35,969 nt of DNA, taken from the NCBI GenBank assembly GCA_903918645.1, contig CAIXFH010000188.1:1-35969 (forward strand), given 5' to 3'. The notes under the pieces were generated by a model. It worked only from the letters and a program-made list of their open reading frames with translations, did no database searches and was not told the origin of the DNA. This document shows, in pieces, positions 17,687 to 25,902 of the stretch (its first letter is position 1; every line of letters starts with the position of its first letter). Origin of the DNA: an uncultured Actinomycetes bacterium. Its GTDB lineage: Bacteria; Actinomycetota; Actinomycetes; S36-B12; CAIYMF01. Position numbers and translations under genes: made by a program.

Positions 17687-18523
17687 CTAGTTGGCTCCAA
17701 TGCGGGGACGGACGCCGCCAATCAGATCGGTGACCCGATCGGCAGCGGTACGGACGGATTGGCCGAGTGCTTCGATCTGCTGTGGCGATAGATCAAGTTT
17801 GATGCCGGTGGCACTGATCGCCCCGGCAACTCGCGCAGAGTGGTCGAAGAATGCGGCCGCTGCGCAGAACACGCCTTCGAAGTCCTCCTCATCGTCAATC
17901 GCGTAGCCACGTTCTCTGGTGAGTTCGAGGTCGGCTTCGAGGTCGGCAAGAGTGACGAGTGTCTTGCGAGTTCGGCGTGGCAGACCGGCTTCAAGTACGA
18001 CCGCGGCGACCTCTGCTCCCGGCATCATCGCCAGGATGGCCTTGCCGGCGGAGCTGGTGTGCGGCAATTCGCGGACACCGAGTGCGGTGTGAAAGCGCAC
18101 GGCTCCTGGCGAGTCGATGCGCGCGATGAAGATCGGGTACCCGCCATCGGAGATGGCGGCTCGAGTCGTGAGGCCGGTATCGCGGCTGAGTTCGACGAGC
18201 ACCGGTTCGCACACCCGGCCAAGGGGGAGGGCTCGACTCGCGTCATCACCGAGGCGTACCAATGCCATGCCGAGTTGGTAGCGCGGCCCAGGGTCGACAT
18301 CGCGCAAGAAACCGCGGGTCACCAATGTGCGCACGAGGGAAAACGCTGTGCTCTTAGACGTACCGAGCGCCCGAGCGATGTCGGACACCGACATGCCATC
18401 GGCGGGACCGCTGGCAATTAGTTCGAGAACGGCAAGGGCGCGGGCCACACTGCCGACTGTGTAGCGGTCGGCAGAACCGGCCGCTGACGTCGCTACACCT
18501 GATGGCTCATCGGCGATCGTCAT
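17687..18523 (-). CDS. IclR-family transcriptional regulator
   Basis: A 278-residue IclR regulator. The N-terminal winged helix-turn-helix covers about 20-85, seen as VARALAVLELIASGPADGMS and DIARALGTSKSTAFSLVRTL. The C-terminal effector domain shows HTSSAGKAILAMMPG and RGYAIDDEEDFEGVFCAAA, the expected effector-binding loop. ATG 18523 has AAAGGAG six bases upstream. It heads the minus-strand dehydrogenase/lactonase/lyase genes and diverges from the plus-strand arm, so it probably controls both arms in response to a pathway sugar acid (inference). Confidence 0.92.
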   Translation of the reverse strand: MTIADEPSGVATSAAGSADRYTVGSVARALAVLELIASGPADGMSVSDIARALGTSKSTAFSLVRTLVTRGFLRDVDPGPRYQLGMALVRLGDDASRALPLGRVCEPVLVELSRDTGLTTRAAISDGGYPIFIARIDSPGAVRFHTALGVRELPHTSSAGKAILAMMPGAEVAAVVLEAGLPRRTRKTLVTLADLEADLELTRERGYAIDDEEDFEGVFCAAAAFFDHSARVAGAISATGIKLDLSPQQIEALGQSVRTAADRVTDLIGGVRPRIGAN

Positions 18524-18623
18524 CGGTGCTCCTTTCGCCGGCCTGTTCGTGCTGCGAATCGAGTGCTTACGGAACGATAACCATCCTTGACACCGGGTGA
18601 AGGTGCTGGTTGGCTGACGGTAA

Positions 18624-18642
18624 TTCCGAACTGCGTTCGGTA
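18624..18642. promoter_or_regulatory. Candidate IclR operator (inverted repeat)
   Basis: CCGAAC-TGC-GTTCGG is a perfect six-base inverted repeat with a three-base centre at 18626-18640. It sits in the 217-base gap between the IclR gene and the divergent M24-like gene. IclR regulators bind short palindromes of this kind near their own promoter. A TATAG stretch begins at 18641, directly adjacent, so binding could block a -10 element. No matching -35 could be assigned firmly. Confidence 0.5.
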
Positions 18643-18677
18643 TAGCAGAACACTCGAAGCGTCACCCGTCAACCACC

Positions 18678-18721
18678 TTTCGTCAGCTGCCTCTCGTCAA
18701 CTGCCTTTCGTCAACACTGCC
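18678..18721 (+). repeat. Three tandem 14-16 bp direct repeats in the leader of the catabolic operon
   Basis: Three consecutive copies run TTTCGTCAGCTGCC, TCTCGTCAACTGCC and TTTCGTCAACACTGCC, with the third extended by two bases. A diverged half copy (CCGTCAACCACC) precedes them. They end six bases before the AAGGAG ribosome site of the next gene, so they would lie in the mRNA leader or just behind the promoter. The function is not known. A regulator array or a leader element are both possible. Confidence 0.6.
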
Positions 18722-18740
18722 TCACAAGGAGCACAGCACC

Positions 18741-19898
18741 TTGCCCGAGCCGATGCGAGCCCTTCGCGGCACGGCGTTGGCTCGCGTGCGCCAAGTAGCC
18801 GAGGCCAAAGGTGTGGCCGGGGTTGTGCTGACTCGTCCTGGCCCGGTGGCCTGGGCCACGGCTGGAATGAATCCCCCGATTGACCGCACGGCAGCGATTG
18901 ACACCGTGTGGTTGGCGATTGGTCCGGAGCACTGCACCGTGATCACTACCGAGGTCGAACGCGATCGCATCGAGGCCGAGCTCTTGCCCGCTGACGTCGG
19001 GCTCGTGGCCGTGCCGTGGTGGGACGCCCAGGCCATGGTCGACGCCGCGGCCGCATCGTTTCACCTCACGCCTGCGGAACTAGGCTCCGACGGACACGAA
19101 GCTTTCGGCCACGATCTCTCCCATGATTTGACCGTTGCCCGAATCGTGCTGTCCGAAGAGGAACAAGCCGAGCTGAGGTCGCTTGGCCGCGATGCTGCTC
19201 GGGCTGTAGAGGATGCGCTCCGCGTGTGGCAGCCCGGCGAGACCGATCAGCAGATCGCTGCCCGCATTGCTGGCGCAGTAGAGGCGGTCGGCGCTGACTC
19301 TCCGGTCTTGCTCGTCGGTGCTGATGACCGCCTCACTCGGTTCCGCCACCCAGTGGCAGTTGGTGCAGTCACTGAACACGTCGTGATGGCGGTATTGGTG
19401 GCTCGTCGTCGCGGATTGCACGTGGCGCTTACTCGCTATGTCGCGGGCGGCCCAACACCCGAGCTCGATGCTGCACTCGTGCGGGTGCGCGCTATCCATC
19501 GCGCAGTGCTCGCAGCAGGAGTTGCCGGTGCCAGTTACGGGAAAGTCTTGACCGTTCTTGAGGGGACATATCGTCAGGCCGGGCAACCCGATGCGTGGCG
19601 TGAGCACTACCAAGGTGGGCCGATCGGCTACGCCCAGCGCGAATTCGAGATCTCGCCCGCGCAGGATGACAGCCCGTGGTGGACTGAGAACATTCGGCCA
19701 GGCGTCGCCGTTGCCTGGAATCCATCCTTGGCTGGCGGAGCCAAGGATGAGGACACCTACCTGATCAACTCAGGCGGAGTCGAACTCATCACGACCACCT
19801 CGGACTGGCCCACCGACGGCCATCCCGCCTTGCCTCGACCGGGCGTCCTTCGCCTTGGTCACGCAGCACGTGAATCAGATGAAAGGAACTCCTCGTGA
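18741..19898 (+). CDS. M24 (creatinase/aminopeptidase P)-fold protein lacking metal ligands
   Basis: A 385-residue protein with an N-terminal creatinase-N-like domain (about 1-135) and a C-terminal pita-bread domain. Family landmarks align, such as LVGADDRLTRFRHP, VALTRYVAGG, EHYQGGPIGY and KDEDTYLI. The two metal aspartates of M24 peptidases are replaced (VARRRG for vDfG, VALTR for SDiTR). The first glutamate of the EP motif is Asn (WNPSLAGG). One His and the KDED acidic position remain. It is therefore probably not a metallopeptidase and may be a metal-free hydrolase like creatinase. It has a TTG start at 18741 with AAGGAG eight bases upstream. It is first in the plus arm, overlapping the next gene (GTGA). 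Confidence 0.75.
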   Translation: MPEPMRALRGTALARVRQVAEAKGVAGVVLTRPGPVAWATAGMNPPIDRTAAIDTVWLAIGPEHCTVITTEVERDRIEAELLPADVGLVAVPWWDAQAMVDAAAASFHLTPAELGSDGHEAFGHDLSHDLTVARIVLSEEEQAELRSLGRDAARAVEDALRVWQPGETDQQIAARIAGAVEAVGADSPVLLVGADDRLTRFRHPVAVGAVTEHVVMAVLVARRRGLHVALTRYVAGGPTPELDAALVRVRAIHRAVLAAGVAGASYGKVLTVLEGTYRQAGQPDAWREHYQGGPIGYAQREFEISPAQDDSPWWTENIRPGVAVAWNPSLAGGAKDEDTYLINSGGVELITTTSDWPTDGHPALPRPGVLRLGHAARESDERNSS

Positions 19899-20818
19899 TT
19901 GCCGATCAGTTACTCGCCGCCGCAGGCCTACCCACGGAGGCAGCGAGCCTCGCGAGTGACAAGCGATTCCCCGACGGTGCGCACTTCCGAGTCGAGATGC
20001 CTTCGGTGGAGGGTCCCGCGGTACTCGCCGCGATCCTCGACGAAGCGCGGCAGCGGGGCGTCACTGTAAATCGCGTCTCACAGGGCAGCGGTTCGATGTT
20101 GCACACCGAGGCCGAACTCCGCGAGATGTCGCGCATTGGCGCCGACGCGGGCCTCGAGGTGTCGATGTTCATCGGCCCGCGTGAGGAATGGGGAATCAGT
20201 GCGATGTCGCGTGCGGCCGACGGTGCGGCACTGGCTGGAGGCGTCCGCGGGATGCGTCAACTCCGTTATGCAGTCGAAGATGTCTTGCGCGCGATCGACT
20301 GCGGAATCCGCGGGTTCCTCATCGCTGACCTTGGGCTTCTGCGGGTACTGAGCGACGCGCAGAAAGCGGGCTCGGTTCCGGCGTCAGTGATCTGGAAAGT
20401 GTCGGTGATGTTGGCACCCTCCAACGCTGCAACCCTTTCTGTCCTGGCCGATCTCGGCGCTGACACCGTTAACCTGCCCACTGATCTCACCCTCGCCGAG
20501 CTTGCTGAGATGCGTGCGGTGTGTGATCTGCCACTCGACCTCTACGTCGAAGCGCCCGATGCGCTTGGCGGCATCGTCCGGGGTGAGCAGATCGCCGATC
20601 TGGTAGCCGTATCAGCGCCGCTCTACGCGAAGTTCGGCCTGCGCAATTCGCGTGGTCTGTACCCGGCTGGGCTGCACCTGCAAAAGGACGCAGAGATCAT
20701 CGGCCGCGAGAAAGTGCGCCGCGCGCAGATCTCGCTCGAGTGGTTGGCTCGCTCGGGCATCGAGCTCGTGCAGTCGACGCCGGGAGTACCGGATCTGGGA
20801 ATCCCAGAGCCTGCGTAG
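19895..20818 (+). CDS. TIM-barrel-like protein of unknown function (distantly peptidase-U32-like?)
   Basis: A 307-residue soluble protein I do not recognise with confidence. Alternating beta/alpha segments suggest a barrel: VTVNRVSQGSGSMLHTEAEL, LEVSMFIGPREEWG, RGFLIADLGLLRVL, VIWKVSVMLAPSN, ADTVNLPTDLTLAELAEM and LPLDLYVEAPDALGG. Its look recalls the proteins loosely labelled U32 peptidases, but the U32 cysteine signature is absent. No signal peptide or membrane segment is seen. The GTG start overlaps the M24-like stop and has AAAGGA upstream. Between the M24-like protein and the sugar-acid dehydratase, it probably acts on a pathway intermediate (inference). Confidence 0.7.
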   Translation: MIADQLLAAAGLPTEAASLASDKRFPDGAHFRVEMPSVEGPAVLAAILDEARQRGVTVNRVSQGSGSMLHTEAELREMSRIGADAGLEVSMFIGPREEWGISAMSRAADGAALAGGVRGMRQLRYAVEDVLRAIDCGIRGFLIADLGLLRVLSDAQKAGSVPASVIWKVSVMLAPSNAATLSVLADLGADTVNLPTDLTLAELAEMRAVCDLPLDLYVEAPDALGGIVRGEQIADLVAVSAPLYAKFGLRNSRGLYPAGLHLQKDAEIIGREKVRRAQISLEWLARSGIELVQSTPGVPDLGIPEPA

Positions 20819-20868
20819 CCGCGCACAACATCAGTGACCACTCAGACCACGCAAGGAAGGAGACTGTG

Positions 20869-22584
20869 ATGCGAAGTAGCGAATGGTTCGCCGGTGACGA
20901 TGAAGTCGCCGTCGCTCACCGCGTCGCCCTCCGCAGCTCCGGTCTCGAGATCAGCGCCAACGACACCCGTCCGATCATTGGCATCGCCGACTCGAGTTCG
21001 GATCTAAATCCTTGCAACCTGCCGTTGCGCGAACTTGCCGACGACGTTGCGGCGGGTGTCGTCGCTGCGGGTGGCATCCCCGTCAAGTTCTCGGTGATGA
21101 GCATGGGCGAAGACTTGATGAAGCCGTCCGCAATGCTCTATCGCAATCTGCTTTCGATGGAAGTAGAGGAGTACTTGCGGTCGTATCCGATCGACGGTGT
21201 GGTGCTGCTCGCCAACTGCGACAAGTCAGTGCCTGGCGCACTGATGGGGGCAGTCAGTTCGGATCTGCCCACACTCGTCTTCACCGCCGGGGCACGCCCG
21301 ATCGCGAAGTTCAAAGGCCGTCGGATTGGTGCCGGCACTGACTTGTGGCGGGCTTGGGAGCAGCACCGCACCGGGGAGATGAGCGACTCTGATTGGGACG
21401 AGTTCGAGCGCTGCTTGAACTGTGGGCTCGGTGCCTGCAACACGATGGGCACCGCCTCGTCGATGGCAATCGTCACCGAGACTCTGGGGATGTGCCTGCC
21501 TGGCAGCGCGACGATTCCCGCGGGTGATGCTGATCGAGTGCGAGCCGCGATAGCCACGGGTGAGCGCATCGTCGAGATGACTCTCAACGATGTTCGCCCG
21601 TCACAGATCCTGACCAACACTGCATTCGCCAACGCCGTACGTATGCTCAGCGCCGTCGGCGGCTCCACCAATGTCGTACTGCACCTGCTTGCAATCGCTG
21701 GTCGCTCGGCGGGCTCACTCACCCTCGATGACGTCGGCGAGATCGCAGCCACGGTTCCGGTATTGGCTGACGTCGAACCTTCGGGATCGCTGCTCATTCA
21801 GGACTTTCACGCATCCGGGGGTGTGCGTGCGATGGTCCGCGAACTCGGTGAGTTATTCGACGCGAGCGCGGTGACCGCATCTGGTCGTACGTGGCGCGAC
21901 GAAGCGGCCGAGGCCGCTCCGCGAGGGATTGCGATTCGTCCGCTCGATAATCCACTGCACGCAAATGGGGCGTTCGCCGTGGTGCGTGGATCTCTCGCGC
22001 CGCGAGGCGCGTTGATCAAGACGTCGGCTGCATCGGCTGAACTGCTCACGCACAGCGGCCCAGCTTTGGTGTTCCAGTCCTATAACGACATGCGCAGTCG
22101 TATCGACGATCCCGATCTTGCGGTGTCAAGTAATACCGTGTTGGTTTTGGTAGGAGCTGGACCGGTCGCGGTTCCTGGCATGCCCGAGTGGGGCATGATC
22201 CCAATCCCGGCAAAACTAGCTGCCGCAGGCGTTCACGACATGGTGCGCATCACTGATTCTCGGATGAGTGGCACATCGTTCGGCACCTGCGTCCTGCACG
22301 TTGCACCGGAGGCGGCGGTTGGTGGCCCGCTCGCCCTCGTCCGCGACGGCGACATCATTTCGCTCGACGCGGCCAATGGAACGTTGGACCTCGAAGTCGA
22401 TGACGCAGAGCTCGACCGTCGTCGCGCGCAGTGGGCTCGGCCCCGCTCGCCGCATCTTCGTGGGTGGCCTGCGCTGTATCAGCGACATGTCACTCAGGCC
22501 GATCTCGGCTGTGACTTGGATTTCCTGCGTCCCGAGAGCGACGAAGCCCGCGCGTTCGTTCCGCCCGTCGTGGGGAGGTCGTGA
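20869..22584 (+). CDS. IlvD/Edd-family sugar-acid (pentonate) dehydratase
   Basis: A 571-residue iron-sulfur dehydratase. Cluster cysteines are Cys49 (NPCN), Cys117 (ANCDKSVPG) and Cys190 (GLGACNTMGTA). Their spacing of 68 and 73 matches the pentonate dehydratases of the L-arabinonate/D-xylonate type. Catalytic Ser467 and Thr469 lie in DSRMSGTSFG. The family removes water from an aldonate to give the 2-keto-3-deoxy acid. Length and motifs favour the pentonate branch over IlvD of valine synthesis. ATG 20869 follows AAGGAAGGAG. It lies 50 bases after the barrel protein and before the ABC transporter. L-arabonate or D-xylonate is the likely substrate. Confidence 0.92.
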   Translation: MRSSEWFAGDDEVAVAHRVALRSSGLEISANDTRPIIGIADSSSDLNPCNLPLRELADDVAAGVVAAGGIPVKFSVMSMGEDLMKPSAMLYRNLLSMEVEEYLRSYPIDGVVLLANCDKSVPGALMGAVSSDLPTLVFTAGARPIAKFKGRRIGAGTDLWRAWEQHRTGEMSDSDWDEFERCLNCGLGACNTMGTASSMAIVTETLGMCLPGSATIPAGDADRVRAAIATGERIVEMTLNDVRPSQILTNTAFANAVRMLSAVGGSTNVVLHLLAIAGRSAGSLTLDDVGEIAATVPVLADVEPSGSLLIQDFHASGGVRAMVRELGELFDASAVTASGRTWRDEAAEAAPRGIAIRPLDNPLHANGAFAVVRGSLAPRGALIKTSAASAELLTHSGPALVFQSYNDMRSRIDDPDLAVSSNTVLVLVGAGPVAVPGMPEWGMIPIPAKLAAAGVHDMVRITDSRMSGTSFGTCVLHVAPEAAVGGPLALVRDGDIISLDAANGTLDLEVDDAELDRRRAQWARPRSPHLRGWPALYQRHVTQADLGCDLDFLRPESDEARAFVPPVVGRS

Positions 22585-22665
22585 CTCCAACATGCAGGTA
22601 ATCACGTCCGAATAACCAGCACTACGTACCGCACAACATCAACCCGAAAGTCTTTAGGAGGACAG

Positions 22666-23979
22666 GTGCGCAAGCTCACTCTCATCACGATCGCAGCGAT
22701 TTCTGCTGCGGCCTTGGCCGCGTGTTCCAGCGGCGGCACTACCCCGACCGATTCAGGCAGTCCGTCAGGTACTTTGGCTGCCCCAGTAACCATCACGCTC
22801 TGGCACAACTACGGTACCGAGCAGAACGCCAAGGCCACGGACGCATTGATCAAGGCGTATGAGGCAGTACACCCCAACGTCACGATCAACGCAGTGGCGC
22901 AACCAGGTGACAACTACTTCGCACTCCTTCAGGCCGCTGCTGTATCACAGTCGGGTCCTGACCTTGCCACCATGTGGACTGGTCTATTCACCCTGGCAAA
23001 CAAGAGTTACCTGACCAACCTCAAGGGCCTCGTGCCTGATGAGGCGCTGGCCAAGGTACAGGGCCTGCAGTGGTCATCTGATGGCTTCAACGCCGACAAC
23101 GGCTCCTACGTCATGCCTCTGGAGAAGCAGTTCTACATCGGCTTCTACAACAAGGCCGCAATGGCCAAGGCCGGTGTGAGTGCAGTTCCCACGACCTGGG
23201 ATGAGCTCACGTCAGCGTGCACGAAGCTCAAGGCGGCCGGCTACACGCCACTTGTCTATGGCAATGGCGGCCAGGCACTGGGCGCTGAGTTCTACCCCTG
23301 GTATGACGCGAGCTACTTGATGATCGGCAAGTACTCGGTGGATCAGTGGAAAGACCTCTACAACGGCAACATCAAGTGGAACTCGCCCGACAACATCGCG
23401 CAGTTCACCAAGTGGGCCAACCTCGAGAAGAGCGGTTGCACAAACTCCGACATTCTCACCAAGACTGACAACCTCGATGCCTTCACATCCGGTAAGGCCG
23501 CGATGATGATCGATGGCACCTGGGACACCCAGAAGTTCACCGACGCCATGAAGGACAACGTCGCAGCGTTCGTTCCGCCGTTCTCTGACACTCCCATCAA
23601 GGGCGTTGTGGAGTACCCCGGCGACGGATTCGGCATCACGAGTTACTCGCAGCACAAGGACGTTGCTGCGGACTTCCTGACATTCATGACCGGCGATGCT
23701 GGTGTAGCTGCTATCAACAGCGCGGGATTGATTCCTGACGTAACAGGATCGACGACCACGAACCCAGTCAACCAGCAGATGCTGGACTTCGCTGAGACTC
23801 AGGGCTTCACCCGTTACCCGATGCTCGATAACGTCATCCAAGGTGACGTCGTCGACACTGGCAACAAGGTGCTGCCCTCAGTGCTCGCTGGCAAGATGTC
23901 CCCGACCGATGCACTCGGACAGATGAACACTGCATGGGACAACTTGGCAGCCGATAAGCGCGGGGCTGACTACTCGTAA
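22666..23979 (+). CDS. ABC transporter sugar-binding lipoprotein (family 1)
   Basis: A 437-residue extracellular solute-binding lipoprotein. The signal peptide MRKLTLITIAAISAAALAAC ends with a lipobox whose Cys20 would be lipidated, followed by an Ser/Gly/Thr linker. The mature part begins VTITLWHNYGTEQN, typical of carbohydrate family-1 binding proteins, and later shows KAAMMIDGTWDTQ and YPGDGFGITSYSQHKD. The GTG start has TAGGAGG six bases upstream, one of the best ribosome sites in the window. It lies 81 bases after the dehydratase and belongs to the pentose operon. The ligand is inferred to be the pathway sugar or its oligomer. Confidence 0.93.
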   Translation: MRKLTLITIAAISAAALAACSSGGTTPTDSGSPSGTLAAPVTITLWHNYGTEQNAKATDALIKAYEAVHPNVTINAVAQPGDNYFALLQAAAVSQSGPDLATMWTGLFTLANKSYLTNLKGLVPDEALAKVQGLQWSSDGFNADNGSYVMPLEKQFYIGFYNKAAMAKAGVSAVPTTWDELTSACTKLKAAGYTPLVYGNGGQALGAEFYPWYDASYLMIGKYSVDQWKDLYNGNIKWNSPDNIAQFTKWANLEKSGCTNSDILTKTDNLDAFTSGKAAMMIDGTWDTQKFTDAMKDNVAAFVPPFSDTPIKGVVEYPGDGFGITSYSQHKDVAADFLTFMTGDAGVAAINSAGLIPDVTGSTTTNPVNQQMLDFAETQGFTRYPMLDNVIQGDVVDTGNKVLPSVLAGKMSPTDALGQMNTAWDNLAADKRGADYS

Positions 23980-23987
23980 GCCCTATT

Positions 23988-24024
23988 GATGGTGGGGGTG
24001 CGCGCACTGCGCGCCCCCACCATC
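23988..24024 (+). other. Strong intercistronic stem-loop after binding-protein gene
   Basis: GATGGTGGGGGTGCGC pairs with GCGCGCCCCCACCATC over 16 pairs (one G-U) around a five-base loop. It starts nine bases after the binding-protein stop and ends 34 bases before the permease start. There is no T tract. Such structures after binding-protein genes typically protect the upstream mRNA 3' end or attenuate, giving more binding protein than permease (known from mal-type operons). The role here is inferred. Confidence 0.75.
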
Positions 24025-24058
24025 GCCATAAGTCGAAATCAGCGTAGGAGTTCGGTTC

Positions 24059-24988
24059 GTGAGCAGTGCAGTAGTCGTGCCGGAATCCGGCGCTGCGGCA
24101 ACTCCGCCGCGTCCGCGCAAGTCGGCGATCAAACGTCGCCGCGCTCGCTCGGGTGTCGTGATGGCAGCACCAGCTGTGGTGTTGGTGCTGCTTGTCCTGG
24201 GTATCCCGATCATGCAAGCTGGCTACTACTCGATGACCGAATGGAACGGGATAGTCGCGCACTGGATCGGTCCGTCGACCTATCTCAACGAGTTCCACAA
24301 TCCACAGTTTTGGCGAGTGCTGCTCAACAACTTCTTATTGCTTTTCGCGGTGCCGATTGCCGTGGCCATCCCCTTAGGCATTGCCTTCTTGCTCAACGAG
24401 CGCGTGGCCGGCTGGCAGATCTTCCGCTCCATCTACTTCCTGCCCACCGCGATCTCGTGGGTCGTGATTGGCATGGTGGCCCTGCGCTTCTTTGCTGGCG
24501 AGGGCACCTTGAACAAGATGCTCGCAGGCGTGGGCCTTGGCTTCATCAAGACCGACATGCTTTCCGATGAGCACCAAGCGCTTGTGGCAGTGGGCATTAC
24601 GTTCATCTGGTCCATGGTGGGTACCAACACCGTGATCTTCCTGACCGGCATGGCGACCCTTGATCCCTCACTTGCGGAGGCGGCTCGAGTCGACGGCGCC
24701 GGATCGTGGAAGACCCTGCGCCACATCAGCCTGCCCCAGCTCAAGCGGTTCATCCAGTTCGCGGCCGTGTTGACGTTGATCAGTGCCTTCACGGCGCTGT
24801 TCAGTCTCATCTTCGTCATGACCGGAGGTGGCCCTGGGTATGGCACCACCACCCTTGAGTTCTTCGTTTACCAATCCGCCTTTGCCCGTGCAGCGTTCGG
24901 CACGGGGGCGATGCTCGGCATCATCTTGTTCGTCATCATGGTCTTTGTTGGGCTGGCCCAATTGCGACTGCTGCGGACGGAGGACTGA
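24059..24988 (+). CDS. ABC sugar transporter permease (MalF-like)
   Basis: A 309-residue inner-membrane permease. A basic, Ala/Pro-rich cytoplasmic N-terminus of about 40 residues precedes six hydrophobic segments. The first of these is VVMAAPAVVLVLLVLGIPIM. The ATPase-contact EAA loop reads LAEAARVDGAGSWKTLRHIS near residues 205-225. GTG 24059 is preceded by TAGGAG. It pairs with the next permease, 2 bases downstream, and with the binding lipoprotein upstream. No ATPase gene is nearby. Confidence 0.92.
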   Translation: MSSAVVVPESGAAATPPRPRKSAIKRRRARSGVVMAAPAVVLVLLVLGIPIMQAGYYSMTEWNGIVAHWIGPSTYLNEFHNPQFWRVLLNNFLLLFAVPIAVAIPLGIAFLLNERVAGWQIFRSIYFLPTAISWVVIGMVALRFFAGEGTLNKMLAGVGLGFIKTDMLSDEHQALVAVGITFIWSMVGTNTVIFLTGMATLDPSLAEAARVDGAGSWKTLRHISLPQLKRFIQFAAVLTLISAFTALFSLIFVMTGGGPGYGTTTLEFFVYQSAFARAAFGTGAMLGIILFVIMVFVGLAQLRLLRTED

Positions 24989-24990
24989 CC

Positions 24991-25860
24991 ATGAGCACTC
25001 CCACAATCGCGGTCGCCCCGTTGAGCACCGTCGAGACTCCAAGTCGCCGCAAACGCAAGCAGCCGTTGCGTTCGGCACTGATCTTCCTGTCGATGGTTCT
25101 GATCGCCATCGTGATGCTCTACCCGTTCTACTTCATGGTCGACACCTCACTGCAGAGCAACGATCAGTTCCTGCACGGTGGTGGGCATTCCCTGGATTCT
25201 TGGTCGTCGTTGAACTCCGCATTGCCATGGGGCCGGCAGATGGTCAACTCAGGCATCGTGTGTGCGTTCGCGATCGTCGTGATCCTGATTGTCAGCAGCC
25301 TCGCTGGATTCTCCTTCGCCAAGTTGCAGTTCCGGATGTCGACCTTCGTCCTGCTGGGCGTAGTCGCAGCCATGTTGATCCCGGTGCAATCGATCATCAT
25401 CCCCGTTTACGTCAACGTCGCTCATCTGCATCTGCTCAACACCTACGTAGGCGCGGTGATCGTCTATGCAGCGTTGGGGACGCCATTCGCGACATTCCTC
25501 ATGACTGCCTACTACCGCAGCATTCCTGACGATGTGATCGAGGCTGGGATCATCGACGGATTGTCATACAGCAAGGTTTTCCTTCGGGTCGCGTTGCCGC
25601 TGTCGGTGCCGGCACTTATCACCATCACGGTCCTGCAGTTCATCCAGATCTGGGATGACCTGCTGGTTGGCTTGCTGTTCCTGCAGAATCCAGAACAGCG
25701 CACCATCACGGTTGCCCTCGGCGCGCTGGCAGCTGGACGCACGACCGACGTCCCAGTGTTGATGGCTGGCTCGATCATGAGTGCTGTTCCTGCGATTGCC
25801 GTGTATCTGGTCTTCCAGCGTTTTCTCATCAACGGGCTCACCGCTGGCATCGGCAAGTAG
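24991..25860 (+). CDS. ABC sugar transporter permease (MalG-like)
   Basis: A 289-residue permease with six membrane segments, starting LIFLSMVLIAIVMLYPFYFM. The EAA loop IEAGIIDGLSYSKVFLRVAL lies around residue 190. The C-terminus, FLINGLTAGIGK, is the usual end of MalG-type carbohydrate permeases. ATG 24991 follows the first permease by two bases. Together with it and the lipoprotein it forms a sugar uptake system that needs a shared ATPase. Confidence 0.93.
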   Translation: MSTPTIAVAPLSTVETPSRRKRKQPLRSALIFLSMVLIAIVMLYPFYFMVDTSLQSNDQFLHGGGHSLDSWSSLNSALPWGRQMVNSGIVCAFAIVVILIVSSLAGFSFAKLQFRMSTFVLLGVVAAMLIPVQSIIIPVYVNVAHLHLLNTYVGAVIVYAALGTPFATFLMTAYYRSIPDDVIEAGIIDGLSYSKVFLRVALPLSVPALITITVLQFIQIWDDLLVGLLFLQNPEQRTITVALGALAAGRTTDVPVLMAGSIMSAVPAIAVYLVFQRFLINGLTAGIGK

Positions 25861-25902
25861 TTCGTTCTCTTTCGCTCGTCCATCCATCAGTGAGGTATTC
25901 CC

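Noticed and set aside
18678-18721. Three tandem repeats read as a CRISPR-like array
   Set aside because: The units are only 14-16 bases and directly abut without spacers, and no cas gene is present; kept as a leader repeat only.
20869-22584. Dehydratase as IlvD of branched-chain amino acid synthesis
   Set aside because: Cysteine spacing and the sugar-catabolic neighbours fit pentonate dehydratases, and no other ilv/leu gene is nearby.
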